Assembly (NCBI GenBank): GCA_009797885.1 | Contig: WNKP01000003.1 | Location: forward strand, 186,001 to 250,000 | Direction: 5' to 3' | Length of the DNA: 64,000 nt | Origin: Flavobacteriaceae bacterium GF1 | GTDB lineage: Bacteria; Bacteroidota; Bacteroidia; Flavobacteriales; Flavobacteriaceae | In this document: positions 1 to 7,501 of the stretch, one piece after another | Numbering within the stretch: the stretch's first letter is position 1 | Layout of the letters: each line of letters starts with the position of its first letter | Made by a program: the position numbers and the translations under genes | The notes under the pieces: model-generated | The model's input: only the letters and a program-made list of their open reading frames with translations | Told to the model about the DNA's origin: nothing | The model's database searches: none

Positions 1-205
1 TCTTGAGGCGATAATCCAAAATGCATAGATTGGGTTTTTCAATAGTGCCGATCATCTTCTTTACGGTCTCAATGGCCTTTTGGTATTCGTTACAGATATA
101 GGTTTTAAACGTATCAATTTTGTTTTTGTTAAAAAGTTCTTTTAAGATGAAAACATAGGCATCGCTCAATGTAGGTTCATCCTCAATGATAAGAATACGG
201 TTCAT
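1..205 (-). CDS. Response regulator, receiver domain (partial, runs off left edge)
   Basis: The gene starts at the ATG complementary to 203-205 and reads leftwards off the window, so only about 68 N-terminal residues are visible. They begin MNRILIIEDEP, the first strand and acidic pocket of a CheY-type receiver. Around residue 64 comes LDYRL, whose Asp is the expected phospho-acceptor. The output domain is outside the window, so DNA-binding and stand-alone types cannot be told apart. The upstream region (206-657) carries no same-strand gene, so this may be the first gene of its unit. The receiver fold call is firm; the function is open. Confidence 0.8.
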   Translation of the reverse strand, partial: MNRILIIEDEPTLSDAYVFILKELFNKNKIDTFKTYICNEYQKAIETVKKMIGTIEKPNLCILDYRLK

Positions 206-657
206 TCAATTTGGGTTTTTGAAATGTTATTGATTAAGTTAATTAGGTTTTCCTTGTTTAATTCTTCCATCAATTTTCCGCAAAGTTAAACCCGCAAAAT
301 TTTTGCGTTCTAGTTTTCTGTCTAAAAAATCGGAACCCAGCGCTGTGCAAAAGTCAAATACGAACTGTTTTATGGGAAAACGGACAGGAAAACGGGAGAA
401 CCAAGCCCACCAGACCTATATCCATATCGTTGGCAATAGAAGGGACATGACCAATTCATACAGTTGGTCCCATAGGGCAAAGTACAGGGCATTTGAAAAA
501 GCACGTTTCGGGTAACAACCCAAGGAAATTAAGTATTCGCCTATTGGGGTATTTTTTTCGTTTCATTTCCCATTTCAGGGAAATACCGCAACAGGATCAG
601 CGCAGAAAGCCAACTACAATCCTTCCAAAAAATCGAGGTGTACTTTTTTACGCCCTT
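206..657. other. Gene-free stretch with a short palindrome
   Basis: No convincing coding region is seen. Open frames at 303-515 and 493-750 (plus) have no recognisable domain and an odd composition. The stretch should hold the promoter of the leftward response regulator. A palindrome with 7-bp arms (CGCAAAA, centre T, TTTTGCG) lies at 293-307, about 90 bp upstream of that gene, and could be a regulatory site. Nothing else was recognised. Confidence 0.5.
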
Positions 658-858
658 TCAATCCTCTGGGGATATCATTTTACTTGTTTTATAACACTTC
701 ATTTTAAAGTCCGAGATTTCGCGGCTAAGCTTCTTGTTGGCGTTCTCTAAAAGTTCGTTTTGGGTCTTCATAATCCTCAGCAGATCATGCATAGCATTGA
801 GGTTTTCAAGTTGTACGGACACAATTTGCTCTAAATCGGCCTTGGTATATCTTCTCAT
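658..858 (-). CDS. Small coiled-coil protein, unknown function
   Basis: A 66-residue protein, charged and almost wholly helical. Leucine/asparagine-rich heptads (LEQIVSVQLENLNAMHDLL, then NELLENANKKL) predict a coiled coil across residues 8-50. There is no signal peptide, membrane segment or known catalytic motif. It is transcribed divergently from the XRE-regulator cassette starting at 1021 and shares a 162-bp intergenic region with it that carries inverted repeats. It could therefore be co-regulated with the cassette or be an accessory to it. I do not recognise the family. The heptad-rich composition makes it more likely real than a chance frame. Confidence 0.5.
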   Translation of the reverse strand: MRRYTKADLEQIVSVQLENLNAMHDLLRIMKTQNELLENANKKLSREISDFKMKCYKTSKMISPED

Positions 859-907
859 ATTTAAATTGTTTAAAGAGAAATTTATATATAGAAAATCTAT
901 GAGATAA

Positions 908-968
908 TCCAGAAATACTGGACAAATATAGATTGAATCTGGTGATTTACCAAATAGATATCCAGATT
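908..968. promoter_or_regulatory. Candidate operator: CCAG/CTGG inverted repeats
   Basis: Two inverted repeats lie in the divergent intergenic region: TCCAG-N5-CTGGA at 908-922, and AATCTGG (936-942) paired with CCAGATT (962-968). All four half-sites share a CCAG/CTGG core. The position, 50-110 bp upstream of a 72-residue XRE protein, matches how controller proteins of restriction-modification systems autoregulate. That binding is inferred. Confidence 0.45.
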
Positions 969-1020
969 TTCAAAATATTCTCATTGATTGGCTAAATTGC
1001 TATCCTGAAAAACCGCAATA

Positions 1021-1239
1021 ATGACGGAGTTAGGATTGTTTCTCGCTAAGAAAACTGTAAACAAAGCAGAAGTATCCAGGAGGACTGGAATTAGTACGTC
1101 ACGTCTAAGTGAACTGAGCTTAAAGGAATCTGCACATCTTCGAGCCAAAGAGCTCTACCTGATAGCTCTTGCAATAGACGTAGAACCTTGTGAGTTACTT
1201 ACTGAGGTTTTCAAGGATATCAAATTAGAAGGGGTATGA
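1021..1239 (+). CDS. XRE-family helix-turn-helix regulator
   Basis: A 72-residue protein that is almost only a Cro/C1-type helix-turn-helix. Residues 10-40 (KKTVNKAEVSRRTGISTSRLSEL) give the positioning and recognition helices, and KELYLIALAI (about residues 43-52) the fifth helix. This size and fold are typical of controller (C) proteins and small Cro-like repressors that set expression of restriction-modification genes. Its stop overlaps the methyltransferase start in an ATGA, so it is the first gene of a four-gene cassette. Inverted repeats 50-110 bp upstream are plausible autoregulatory sites. The fold is clear; the controller role is inferred from context. Confidence 0.85.
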   Translation: MTELGLFLAKKTVNKAEVSRRTGISTSRLSELSLKESAHLRAKELYLIALAIDVEPCELLTEVFKDIKLEGV

Positions 1240-2477
1240 ACTTAGACTTTAAGAACTCTCATACCACATATTCAACGCATGGATTTCATACCTATCCTGC
1301 CAAAATGATACCGCAGGTAGCCAAAGCACTTTTGGATGAATACGGAAAAGGGATAGAATCATTATATGACCCCTATTGCGGTTCGGGAACATCCTTAGTT
1401 GAGGCCAAGCTACATAATATCAATGCTATAGGTTCTGATTTGAACCCTCTGGCAAGACTTATTGCGAAGGTTAAAACGACTCCTATCGAATTACAGACAC
1501 TCGACTTACACCTTCAAGATTTTTACAATTATCTCTTTAACTATCGCTTTGGCTTTCGAACCAATGAGAACTCAATTATTGTCCCGACTTTTAAGAACAT
1601 AGATTTTTGGTTTTCCAGGACCGTCAAGAAAGACCTATCTATAATCTCGTGTTTTGTTGACAACATAGAAAACGTTGACATCAAAGAGTTTTTTCAGGTT
1701 GCGCTGAGCCAAACTATCCGCGAGTGCTCCTGGACAAGAAAGAATGAGTTTAAGCTCTACAAAATGAGTGCTAATCGAATTAGGATTTTCAAACCTGATA
1801 CCTTCTCGACTTTCGAAAAGATTTTAGGTAAAAATAGAAACGGCCTCAAAAGTCTTATGAAAGAGGCAGATAATGACGTAAATATTTCAATCAATAGTTT
1901 TAATAGTTCAAATTACATTTCAAGGAGAATTATTCCTGATGAAAGCATAGATATGGTCTTGACCTCTCCACCCTATGGCGATTCTTCAACTACAGTTGCC
2001 TATGGCCAGTTTTCAGCTTTGGCTAATCAGTGGTTAGGCTTTATGGAAAGAGGACGTGGTTTGGATAACGAACTTATGGGGGGTAAAAAGGCAGGCAGGA
2101 TACAAAATTTTAATTCTCTCCTATTAAATGATCAAATTAGGGAGATTGAAAGAGCCGATAGATCAAGAGCTCTTGATGTTGTCTCATTTTATCGGGATTA
2201 TTATTCGTCTATCCGGAATGTTTCCACAAAAGTGCGACCAGGTGGATATGCCTGTTATGTGGTTAGCAATCGTACAGTGCGTGGTGTTCAATTAGGAACG
2301 GGTGAGATCACTAAAGACTTTTTTGAGGCTCACGGTTTCGGTCATGTAGAAACACTCAGTAGAAATATTTCCAATAAAAGAATGCCTAAAAAGAATAGTG
2401 CCTCTGGGGTAAAGGGTAAAAAGACACCACTTATGAATAAAGAGCTAATTGTGGTAATGCAAAAGCAAGGTCGATGA
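1236..2477 (+). CDS. DNA methyltransferase (N4-cytosine/N6-adenine class)
   Basis: A 413-residue S-adenosylmethionine-dependent DNA methylase. The SAM-binding motif DPYCGSGT is at residues 45-52 and the catalytic motif TSPPY at 243-247. The SPPY form is most typical of N4-cytosine methylases, although N6-adenine enzymes with it exist. Between them lies a long variable segment, a likely target-recognition region. The N-terminal THGFHTYPAKMIP is a signature of stand-alone methylases of this group. No separate restriction endonuclease gene follows. The next gene is a helicase-nuclease overlapping by 4 nt, so modification may mark self DNA against that enzyme. The methylase call is strong; the base specificity and defence role are inferred. 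Confidence 0.92.
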   Translation: MNLDFKNSHTTYSTHGFHTYPAKMIPQVAKALLDEYGKGIESLYDPYCGSGTSLVEAKLHNINAIGSDLNPLARLIAKVKTTPIELQTLDLHLQDFYNYLFNYRFGFRTNENSIIVPTFKNIDFWFSRTVKKDLSIISCFVDNIENVDIKEFFQVALSQTIRECSWTRKNEFKLYKMSANRIRIFKPDTFSTFEKILGKNRNGLKSLMKEADNDVNISINSFNSSNYISRRIIPDESIDMVLTSPPYGDSSTTVAYGQFSALANQWLGFMERGRGLDNELMGGKKAGRIQNFNSLLLNDQIREIERADRSRALDVVSFYRDYYSSIRNVSTKVRPGGYACYVVSNRTVRGVQLGTGEITKDFFEAHGFGHVETLSRNISNKRMPKKNSASGVKGKKTPLMNKELIVVMQKQGR

Positions 2478-5302
2478 CAGAGGAAGAAAAATATGAGAAC
2501 ACGGTACAAACCGAAGATGAGAATCTGAGGATCATTGCCTGTGCCGGGTCAGGTAAAACGACTTTCGTTGCTAAGCGAGTTTCTTATCTGCTCGAATCAG
2601 GCTATGAACCAAAAAACATCATTGCCTTTACTTATACCGAGCGTGCGGCAGCGGAATTGAACAACAAGATTGTAGCCGAACTTAAGCAAAAAGGAATATT
2701 TGATGGCTTAAATGGTTTTGCAGAAATGTTTATCGGAACCATTCATGGCTGGTGTCTTAAAGCTTTGATGGATAATGAAATTGGCTATCAAAAATTCAGT
2801 GTATTAGATGATATTAAGCTTCGCTTGTTCGTAGATAAAAATTACAAAAAAATAGGAATGCCAGGCATTTCTAAACTGAATAACCCGAATGTGAATATGA
2901 AGATATTCACCGATACGGAAAGATTTATTCAGTTGATGAATATCATCCGTGAATCAGATTTGACCGAACCTCTGCCAGAACATATTGAGGAGGCAAAATC
3001 AAAATATGAAACTCTGCTTCGTGAGAACTCATATTTCGATTTCACCATGATTATGCAGGAGGCATTAGATAGATTAAAAGTTGAAGAGAGCGATCTTCAA
3101 ACTCAACTGCAAAGAGATCTCAAATTTCTGATCGTTGACGAATTCCAGGATATCAATCCAATTCAAAACGAGATTATTCGCCACCTGCATGAGATTACAG
3201 AGTGCAACGTTACCGTTGTGGGTGATGATGATCAAAATATATTCCATTGGAGAGGAAGCAATAACAAGTTCCTGAAAGATTTTCCTAATCGTTATGCTAA
3301 GATTAGACCTGTCAAGCTTTTTACTCTTGATAAAAACTACAGAAGTTCAAAGGGTATTACCGGGCTGGCTTCTGCTTTTATAGAGAAAAACCAGAAAAGG
3401 ATTGAGAAGCGAATGATCTCCGCTGAAAAGCAGCAGTTTATTCGAGATGAAGATATTCTTTATAATGAGTATTCATCACCTGAGCAGGAAAATCAGGAGA
3501 TAGTAAGAAAGATAAAAGCACTCAGAGGAGTAGCGTTTGAAAAGGATGGTGAAAAACGAGGTATTGATTATTCCGACTTCTGTATACTCCTGAGAACCTG
3601 GAAAAAATCCGCTGAGATTGTGAGTGTCTTAGAACAGCATGGCATACCGTACATTACTGCGGGAGTTAATGAACTCTTTGACAAAAGGGAAGTTCTGGCC
3701 TCTGTTGGAATCTTTCAATACTTAAATGATAAGAAAACCAAAGAGCAATTAATCCAACTATGGCTTGATATTCCTGATAATCATATTGATTCAAACCTGT
3801 TAGAAACGGCAGTTGACAACTTAGAAAAATGGAAACCGGAAAATTTTCAAAAACATAGAAAAAGTGTTGGGTGGGGGGATTTCAGAATTCAAGAAATATT
3901 CTGGGAATTTCTAAAAGATGCTGAAATTGTTGAAGAAACATTTATCACAGAAGGAGTAGAAGAAAGCATCACCCGATCTGAGATTATATTTTACAACTTA
4001 GGCAAATTCAGCCAGGTAATAAACGATTATGAAACCATTTATCTAGCCAGTGCTCCACCAAGCTTTTATCTCTTTAACTTTCTAAACTTTGTCAAGTATG
4101 CTGCCGTGGGTTACTATCCCGAGGGCTGGATGAATAACCCCTACAAAACACCGAATGCAGTTCAATTGATGACCATCCATCAATCGAAGGGTCTTGAATT
4201 CCCGGTTGTGTTTATCCCAGGGCTGAACAAAAACTACTTACCAATCCGCAAGGCAGGTGGGTTGAAGGTCTGGCATTTTCTTGATTCTTCATTAATCAAA
4301 GATCATGATAGGTATGAGCCAGAAGATGACGACAGATTAGAGGATGAACGTAGACTACTATATGTTGCAATTACACGTTCTCAAAAGTTCTTGTTTATAA
4401 GCAGAGCACCTGAGAATAACCGACTTTATAAGGACAAGTCCAGCTTCTCTAATGAGTTGGTTTCAGACTTTATTAGTCGTCCGCTCGCTCCGGTAAGTTT
4501 TGAAGACCGAGAAAAACTTGAACCAGAACAAAAAACTGAGGATGTTTCTATATCACTCAACTTTAGCGTTTTAAAGGATTTCTTTGATTGTAACTACAGG
4601 TTCAAGCTCATTACAATGTATGGGTTTTGTTTCCCTTTGAATCAAAGAATGGGATTGGGTAAATCCTTACATGATACTTTGATGGCCATTCACAAACGAC
4701 TGACAGAAGGCAAAGAGGTTGATGATGATTCTATTGAGGACTTGGCCAAAAATCAATCACACTTTCCTTATATCGGTGGCTCATCCGAATTAGAAAGGAT
4801 GAAGGAAAAGGTAGTCGAGAAATCAATTGACTACTTCAAGAAGAATGAAGAAGGCTTACAAAACATTGAATTTGTCGAACAAGACATAAAGCTCAATTTG
4901 GACGAGAATGTGTTTGTTAGTGGGCGTATTGATTTGATAAAAACCCGGCCATATGAGGGCGAGCCGGAGACTACGATCATGGAATTTAAATCCAATGACG
5001 CGGTGCAGTCTGAGACCATTACCATAGATCAATTGAATCTCTATGCGTTAGGTTACAGAGAATTAGTTGGTAAGAATGCTGATTACATACAAATCTATGA
5101 CGTAGAGAAAAATGCTGCTGAGCATAGATCACCTATTGATGAAAGGCTTCTTCAAGCCACTGAGGAGAAAATACAAGAGGCTGCCAAGAAAATCCGAAGC
5201 CAGAACCTTCCAAAGATTCAGAAGGCTGAAATATGCCGGACTTGTTTCCAGAACAGACTATGCAAAGCACGTATTGATCTTAACCTTCCTGCCAAGAAAT
5301 GA
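2474..5302 (+). CDS. UvrD-like SF1 helicase fused to Cas4/AddB-type PD-(D/E)XK nuclease
   Basis: A 942-residue fusion. The helicase part has Walker A AGSGKTT (24-30), Walker B VDEFQD (about 220-225), GDDDQNIFHWRG (about 250), MTIHQSKGLEF (about 566) and RLLYVAITRS (about 625), the standard UvrD/Rep/AddA motif series. From about 690 it continues into a PD-(D/E)XK nuclease: FSVLKDFFDC, SGRIDLI (about 815), MEFKSND (about 836) and a QLNLYALGY helix. A Cys near 706 plus C-x2-C-x5-C at about 919-928 match the [4Fe-4S] cluster pattern of AddB and Cas4 nucleases. One chain thus resembles an AddA helicase carrying an AddB-like nuclease. With the methylase it is the likely DNA-attacking part of a defence cassette; that role is inferred. 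Confidence 0.93.
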   Translation: MTEEEKYENTVQTEDENLRIIACAGSGKTTFVAKRVSYLLESGYEPKNIIAFTYTERAAAELNNKIVAELKQKGIFDGLNGFAEMFIGTIHGWCLKALMDNEIGYQKFSVLDDIKLRLFVDKNYKKIGMPGISKLNNPNVNMKIFTDTERFIQLMNIIRESDLTEPLPEHIEEAKSKYETLLRENSYFDFTMIMQEALDRLKVEESDLQTQLQRDLKFLIVDEFQDINPIQNEIIRHLHEITECNVTVVGDDDQNIFHWRGSNNKFLKDFPNRYAKIRPVKLFTLDKNYRSSKGITGLASAFIEKNQKRIEKRMISAEKQQFIRDEDILYNEYSSPEQENQEIVRKIKALRGVAFEKDGEKRGIDYSDFCILLRTWKKSAEIVSVLEQHGIPYITAGVNELFDKREVLASVGIFQYLNDKKTKEQLIQLWLDIPDNHIDSNLLETAVDNLEKWKPENFQKHRKSVGWGDFRIQEIFWEFLKDAEIVEETFITEGVEESITRSEIIFYNLGKFSQVINDYETIYLASAPPSFYLFNFLNFVKYAAVGYYPEGWMNNPYKTPNAVQLMTIHQSKGLEFPVVFIPGLNKNYLPIRKAGGLKVWHFLDSSLIKDHDRYEPEDDDRLEDERRLLYVAITRSQKFLFISRAPENNRLYKDKSSFSNELVSDFISRPLAPVSFEDREKLEPEQKTEDVSISLNFSVLKDFFDCNYRFKLITMYGFCFPLNQRMGLGKSLHDTLMAIHKRLTEGKEVDDDSIEDLAKNQSHFPYIGGSSELERMKEKVVEKSIDYFKKNEEGLQNIEFVEQDIKLNLDENVFVSGRIDLIKTRPYEGEPETTIMEFKSNDAVQSETITIDQLNLYALGYRELVGKNADYIQIYDVEKNAAEHRSPIDERLLQATEEKIQEAAKKIRSQNLPKIQKAEICRTCFQNRLCKARIDLNLPAKK

Positions 5303-6066
5303 ATTCTTCAGACAAACAATATAAACGGCTGAAAAAGCTTTTCAACAATCCAAAGAATGTTCTGGTGATTCATTGGGCACGTCAAAACCTGAAAGACAAC
5401 CAGGGAGGATATAGTACACCGCGTATAATCGCTATTATGATTCGTTCTCTGGACGAATCAATTACCAAAATCTTTGCAATTCACTTAGAGGCAGAAAAGT
5501 CAGGCTTTACCTCAGAGGATATTGAAACTTACTATGATCAGCTTGAAGAACAGGTTTTAAAAGACTTCAACGAATTTGTGAGAGAATACAATAACTGTGA
5601 TTGGGTTTATTGGGATTCTGATGACCCACATTCAGGCTTTGAAGCGACAAGTCATAGATACCACGTTTTAGTTAATAAGGAAGATCAGGATTTAGTTGAA
5701 ATACCATTTCATAAAAGGGTTAGCCTAAACTCTTGTTTAAAAGAAATATATGGAGCAAATTATGAGAATGACCCCCAATTGGATAACCTGATGAAGTCCA
5801 ATAATGATGGCCAATTAAAAGCCAATGTCCTCTCTATTCAGGATGAAGCCAGAGCATTCAAAAACTCTGAATTCCCAGGAATACTACAATCTATAAAAAG
5901 TAAAGCTGATTTTCTGATTGAGGTAATTCGGAAAGTGGTTAATAAGAACCTGTCCGTAAGCAATAAGAACTTCTTGTATCGAATGGGAAAATTCTTCAGC
6001 CACCCGATAATGATTGCGATTGCTTGGACATGCACGGTTATCAGTTTAATCATAGGCTTTTTTTAA
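5299..6066 (+). CDS. Membrane-anchored protein of unknown function, last gene of the cassette
   Basis: A 255-residue protein with a soluble N-terminal region of about 225 residues and a single hydrophobic helix at the extreme C-terminus (about 233-255, IMIAIAWTCTVISLIIGFF), so probably tail-anchored in the inner membrane. Visible landmarks are VIHWARQNL (about 23), IRSLDES (about 49) and a Trp/Asp-rich patch NNCDWVYWDSDDPHSGFEA (about 97-115). I do not recognise a named domain. The conserved-looking acidic/aromatic patch could be catalytic. Its start overlaps the helicase-nuclease stop (ATGA), so it is made with the cassette. A membrane-anchored last gene is reminiscent of membrane-acting effectors in abortive-infection systems, but that is only a hypothesis. 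Confidence 0.75.
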   Translation: MNSSDKQYKRLKKLFNNPKNVLVIHWARQNLKDNQGGYSTPRIIAIMIRSLDESITKIFAIHLEAEKSGFTSEDIETYYDQLEEQVLKDFNEFVREYNNCDWVYWDSDDPHSGFEATSHRYHVLVNKEDQDLVEIPFHKRVSLNSCLKEIYGANYENDPQLDNLMKSNNDGQLKANVLSIQDEARAFKNSEFPGILQSIKSKADFLIEVIRKVVNKNLSVSNKNFLYRMGKFFSHPIMIAIAWTCTVISLIIGFF

Positions 6067-6070
6067 TGGG

Positions 6071-6121
6071 TTTTGTTGGAATTGTTGGTAACTCGAAGAG
6101 TTACCAACAATTCCAACAAAA
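6071..6121 (+). terminator. Perfect 24-bp stem hairpin after the cassette
   Basis: Arms at 6071-6094 and 6098-6121 are perfect reverse complements separated by a 3-nt loop (GAA). The left arm begins TTTTGTTGG and the right arm ends CCAACAAAA. It starts 4 bp after the stop codon of the membrane protein. The A/T ends make it work as an intrinsic terminator in both directions. Confidence 0.8.
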
Positions 6122-6134
6122 TAGTAGTAGTAAT

Positions 6135-6169
6135 AGCTGCTTTAAAAAAACGTATTTTATAAAGCAGCT
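6135..6169. repeat. Second hairpin, 10-bp arms
   Basis: AGCTGCTTTA (6135-6144) pairs with TAAAGCAGCT (6160-6169) around a 15-nt A/T-rich loop. It follows directly on the cassette terminator and may be a back-up terminator or part of a mobile-element border. Confidence 0.4.
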
Positions 6170-6225
6170 GGTGAAACCACTCTTCCTTTACCCAGCTCTT
6201 CTTTGCCCATTTCTAAAATAAGTGC

Positions 6226-6660
6226 CCGATAGGGCGTGTTTTTAGAAAAGCGCAAGCTCTCTACTGGTAAAGCCCGCCCGCTTTGTTGCTTGTAGCGGCG
6301 TGGTATTTACCCCACTTTCCATTTCATTAGGCACGGGCGAAGCCCAAAAGAGAAGCACCAAACGGCCAGAGGCCGCAAAAACGCAGACAGGGCAAAACCC
6401 GGTTGATCCCGTTGAAGCGGGAAGCACCCCAAAAAAGAAAAACCAACACTCTCCAACCCACCCAGGATCGCCCCGAAGCTCGAAGAGCGGCAAAAACTTC
6501 TCTCAGCCTGTCGAAACGCCAGTCCAGGCCAATGCAGGAGTCTTGCCGAAGTGAAACACAGGCCCGATTCTGACGCGACCCTGAGCCTAACGGGCGAAGC
6601 CTCCGACGATTCTTAACGGTGGAATGCCCGTCGTACCGGACTGACTACTGACTGTGAATA
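6226..6660. other. GC-rich gene-free segment, possible mobile-element scar
   Basis: This stretch is visibly richer in G+C than both neighbours and holds no credible gene; a frame at 6300-6554 encodes only low-complexity Pro/Lys/Ser sequence. The 12-mer ACGGGCGAAGCC occurs twice, at 6333-6344 and 6590-6601. Short hairpins such as CGGCC-AGA-GGCCG are present. It resembles non-coding ends of transferred elements and adjoins the defence-like cassette. No integrase or transposase remains. Confidence 0.4.
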
Positions 6661-6715
6661 GACTGCTTATAAAAGGTTAGAACTGTGTATATGGACTCCC
6701 GATAAATAAATACTG

Positions 6716-6755
6716 AAAAGTCCCCTTGGAAAGTTTACCTTCCAAGGGGACTTTT
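6716..6755. terminator. Bidirectional intrinsic terminator
   Basis: The arm AAAAGTCCCCTTGGAA (6716-6731) and its reverse complement (6740-6755) form a 16-bp stem with an 8-nt loop. A run of T follows on the plus strand and A precedes it, so it can terminate on either strand. It separates the gene-free segment from the acetyltransferase. Confidence 0.8.
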
Positions 6756-6838
6756 TGTTTTTAGGAATAATTAAAGCAACGCTTTAATTTGTAATACCCT
6801 TAATTGAATCCCAATTTTTTAAGTTCTTTATCCCTTAA

Positions 6839-7354
6839 ATGCTTAAAATGAATGAATTGACATTGACCACTGAGCGTTTGTGGCTAAGGCCTACTGCCGT
6901 TTATGATGCCGAATTCATCTATGCATTAATGAATACGCCAAAATGGTTGCAATACATAGGTGACAGGAACATAAAGACCCTTAAGGACGCTGAAAAATAT
7001 ATCTTGGACAATATCATCCCGCAACGGGAAAGGCTGGGTTATTCAACCTATGCCGTCATTAAAAAAGCGGATAATAGCAAAATGGGGACCTGCGGTCTAT
7101 ACGATAGGGAAGGACTGGAGGGTATCGACATCGGCTTTGCCTTTCTTCCGGAGTATGAAAGAAGGGGATATGCGCTTGAAGCCACGAGGGCACTAATTGA
7201 GACTTCGGCCAAGAAATTCAAGCTGGATGCGCTGAGCGGAATAACGGCAAAGGATAATGTAGCATCCCAAAACCTATTAAAAAAACTGGGGTTTGCGTTT
7301 TCCAAGACCATTAGGTTAAAAGAAACGGAATTGCTCTTATTCAATATTGTGTAG
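6839..7354 (+). CDS. GNAT-family N-acetyltransferase (RimJ/RimL type)
   Basis: A 171-residue protein with the layout of the Acetyltransf_3/RimJ-RimL group. It opens with LTTERLWLRP (about 7-16), has the acetyl-CoA-binding strand and loop DIGFAFLPEYERRGYALEA (about 97-115), and ends with the SQNLLKKLGF motif (about 143-152). This group moves acetyl from acetyl-CoA to an alpha-amino group of a ribosomal protein, other protein or small molecule; the acceptor cannot be read here. A second in-frame ATG at 6848 is an equally good start. It stands alone between a strong terminator and the histidine-kinase promoter. Confidence 0.88.
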   Translation: MLKMNELTLTTERLWLRPTAVYDAEFIYALMNTPKWLQYIGDRNIKTLKDAEKYILDNIIPQRERLGYSTYAVIKKADNSKMGTCGLYDREGLEGIDIGFAFLPEYERRGYALEATRALIETSAKKFKLDALSGITAKDNVASQNLLKKLGFAFSKTIRLKETELLLFNIV

Positions 7355-7450
7355 AATGAAAGATTTTAAGAGGTATACTATCGATTTATGCAATCGATGT
7401 GATAAATTGATTTTAAAAACATTCCATTTTTTCGCCTAGCGCTTTTGTCC

Positions 7451-7499
7451 TTTGGTTATTATATCGAACTTTAAATTTTAGTTCGTGCCTACAACCAAA
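7451..7499. promoter_or_regulatory. Nested symmetric palindrome just upstream of the kinase start
   Basis: Two inverted-repeat pairs share the same centre (7475). The outer pair is TTTGGTT (7451-7457) with AACCAAA (7493-7499), and the inner pair CGAACT (7465-7470) with AGTTCG (7480-7485). The structure ends 2 bp before the kinase ATG at 7502. It could be a dimer-of-dimers operator or an mRNA stem with an internal loop that limits translation. Confidence 0.45.
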
Positions 7500-7501
7500 A
7501 T

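Noticed and set aside
303-750. Two plus-strand open frames (303-515, 493-750) near the left end
   Set aside because: No domain, odd composition, no ribosome-binding context, and they sit in the promoter region of the leftward response regulator.
6300-6554. 84-residue open frame in the GC-rich block
   Set aside because: Low-complexity Pro/Lys/Ser sequence produced by GC-rich DNA; the opposite strand is open too; no family resemblance.
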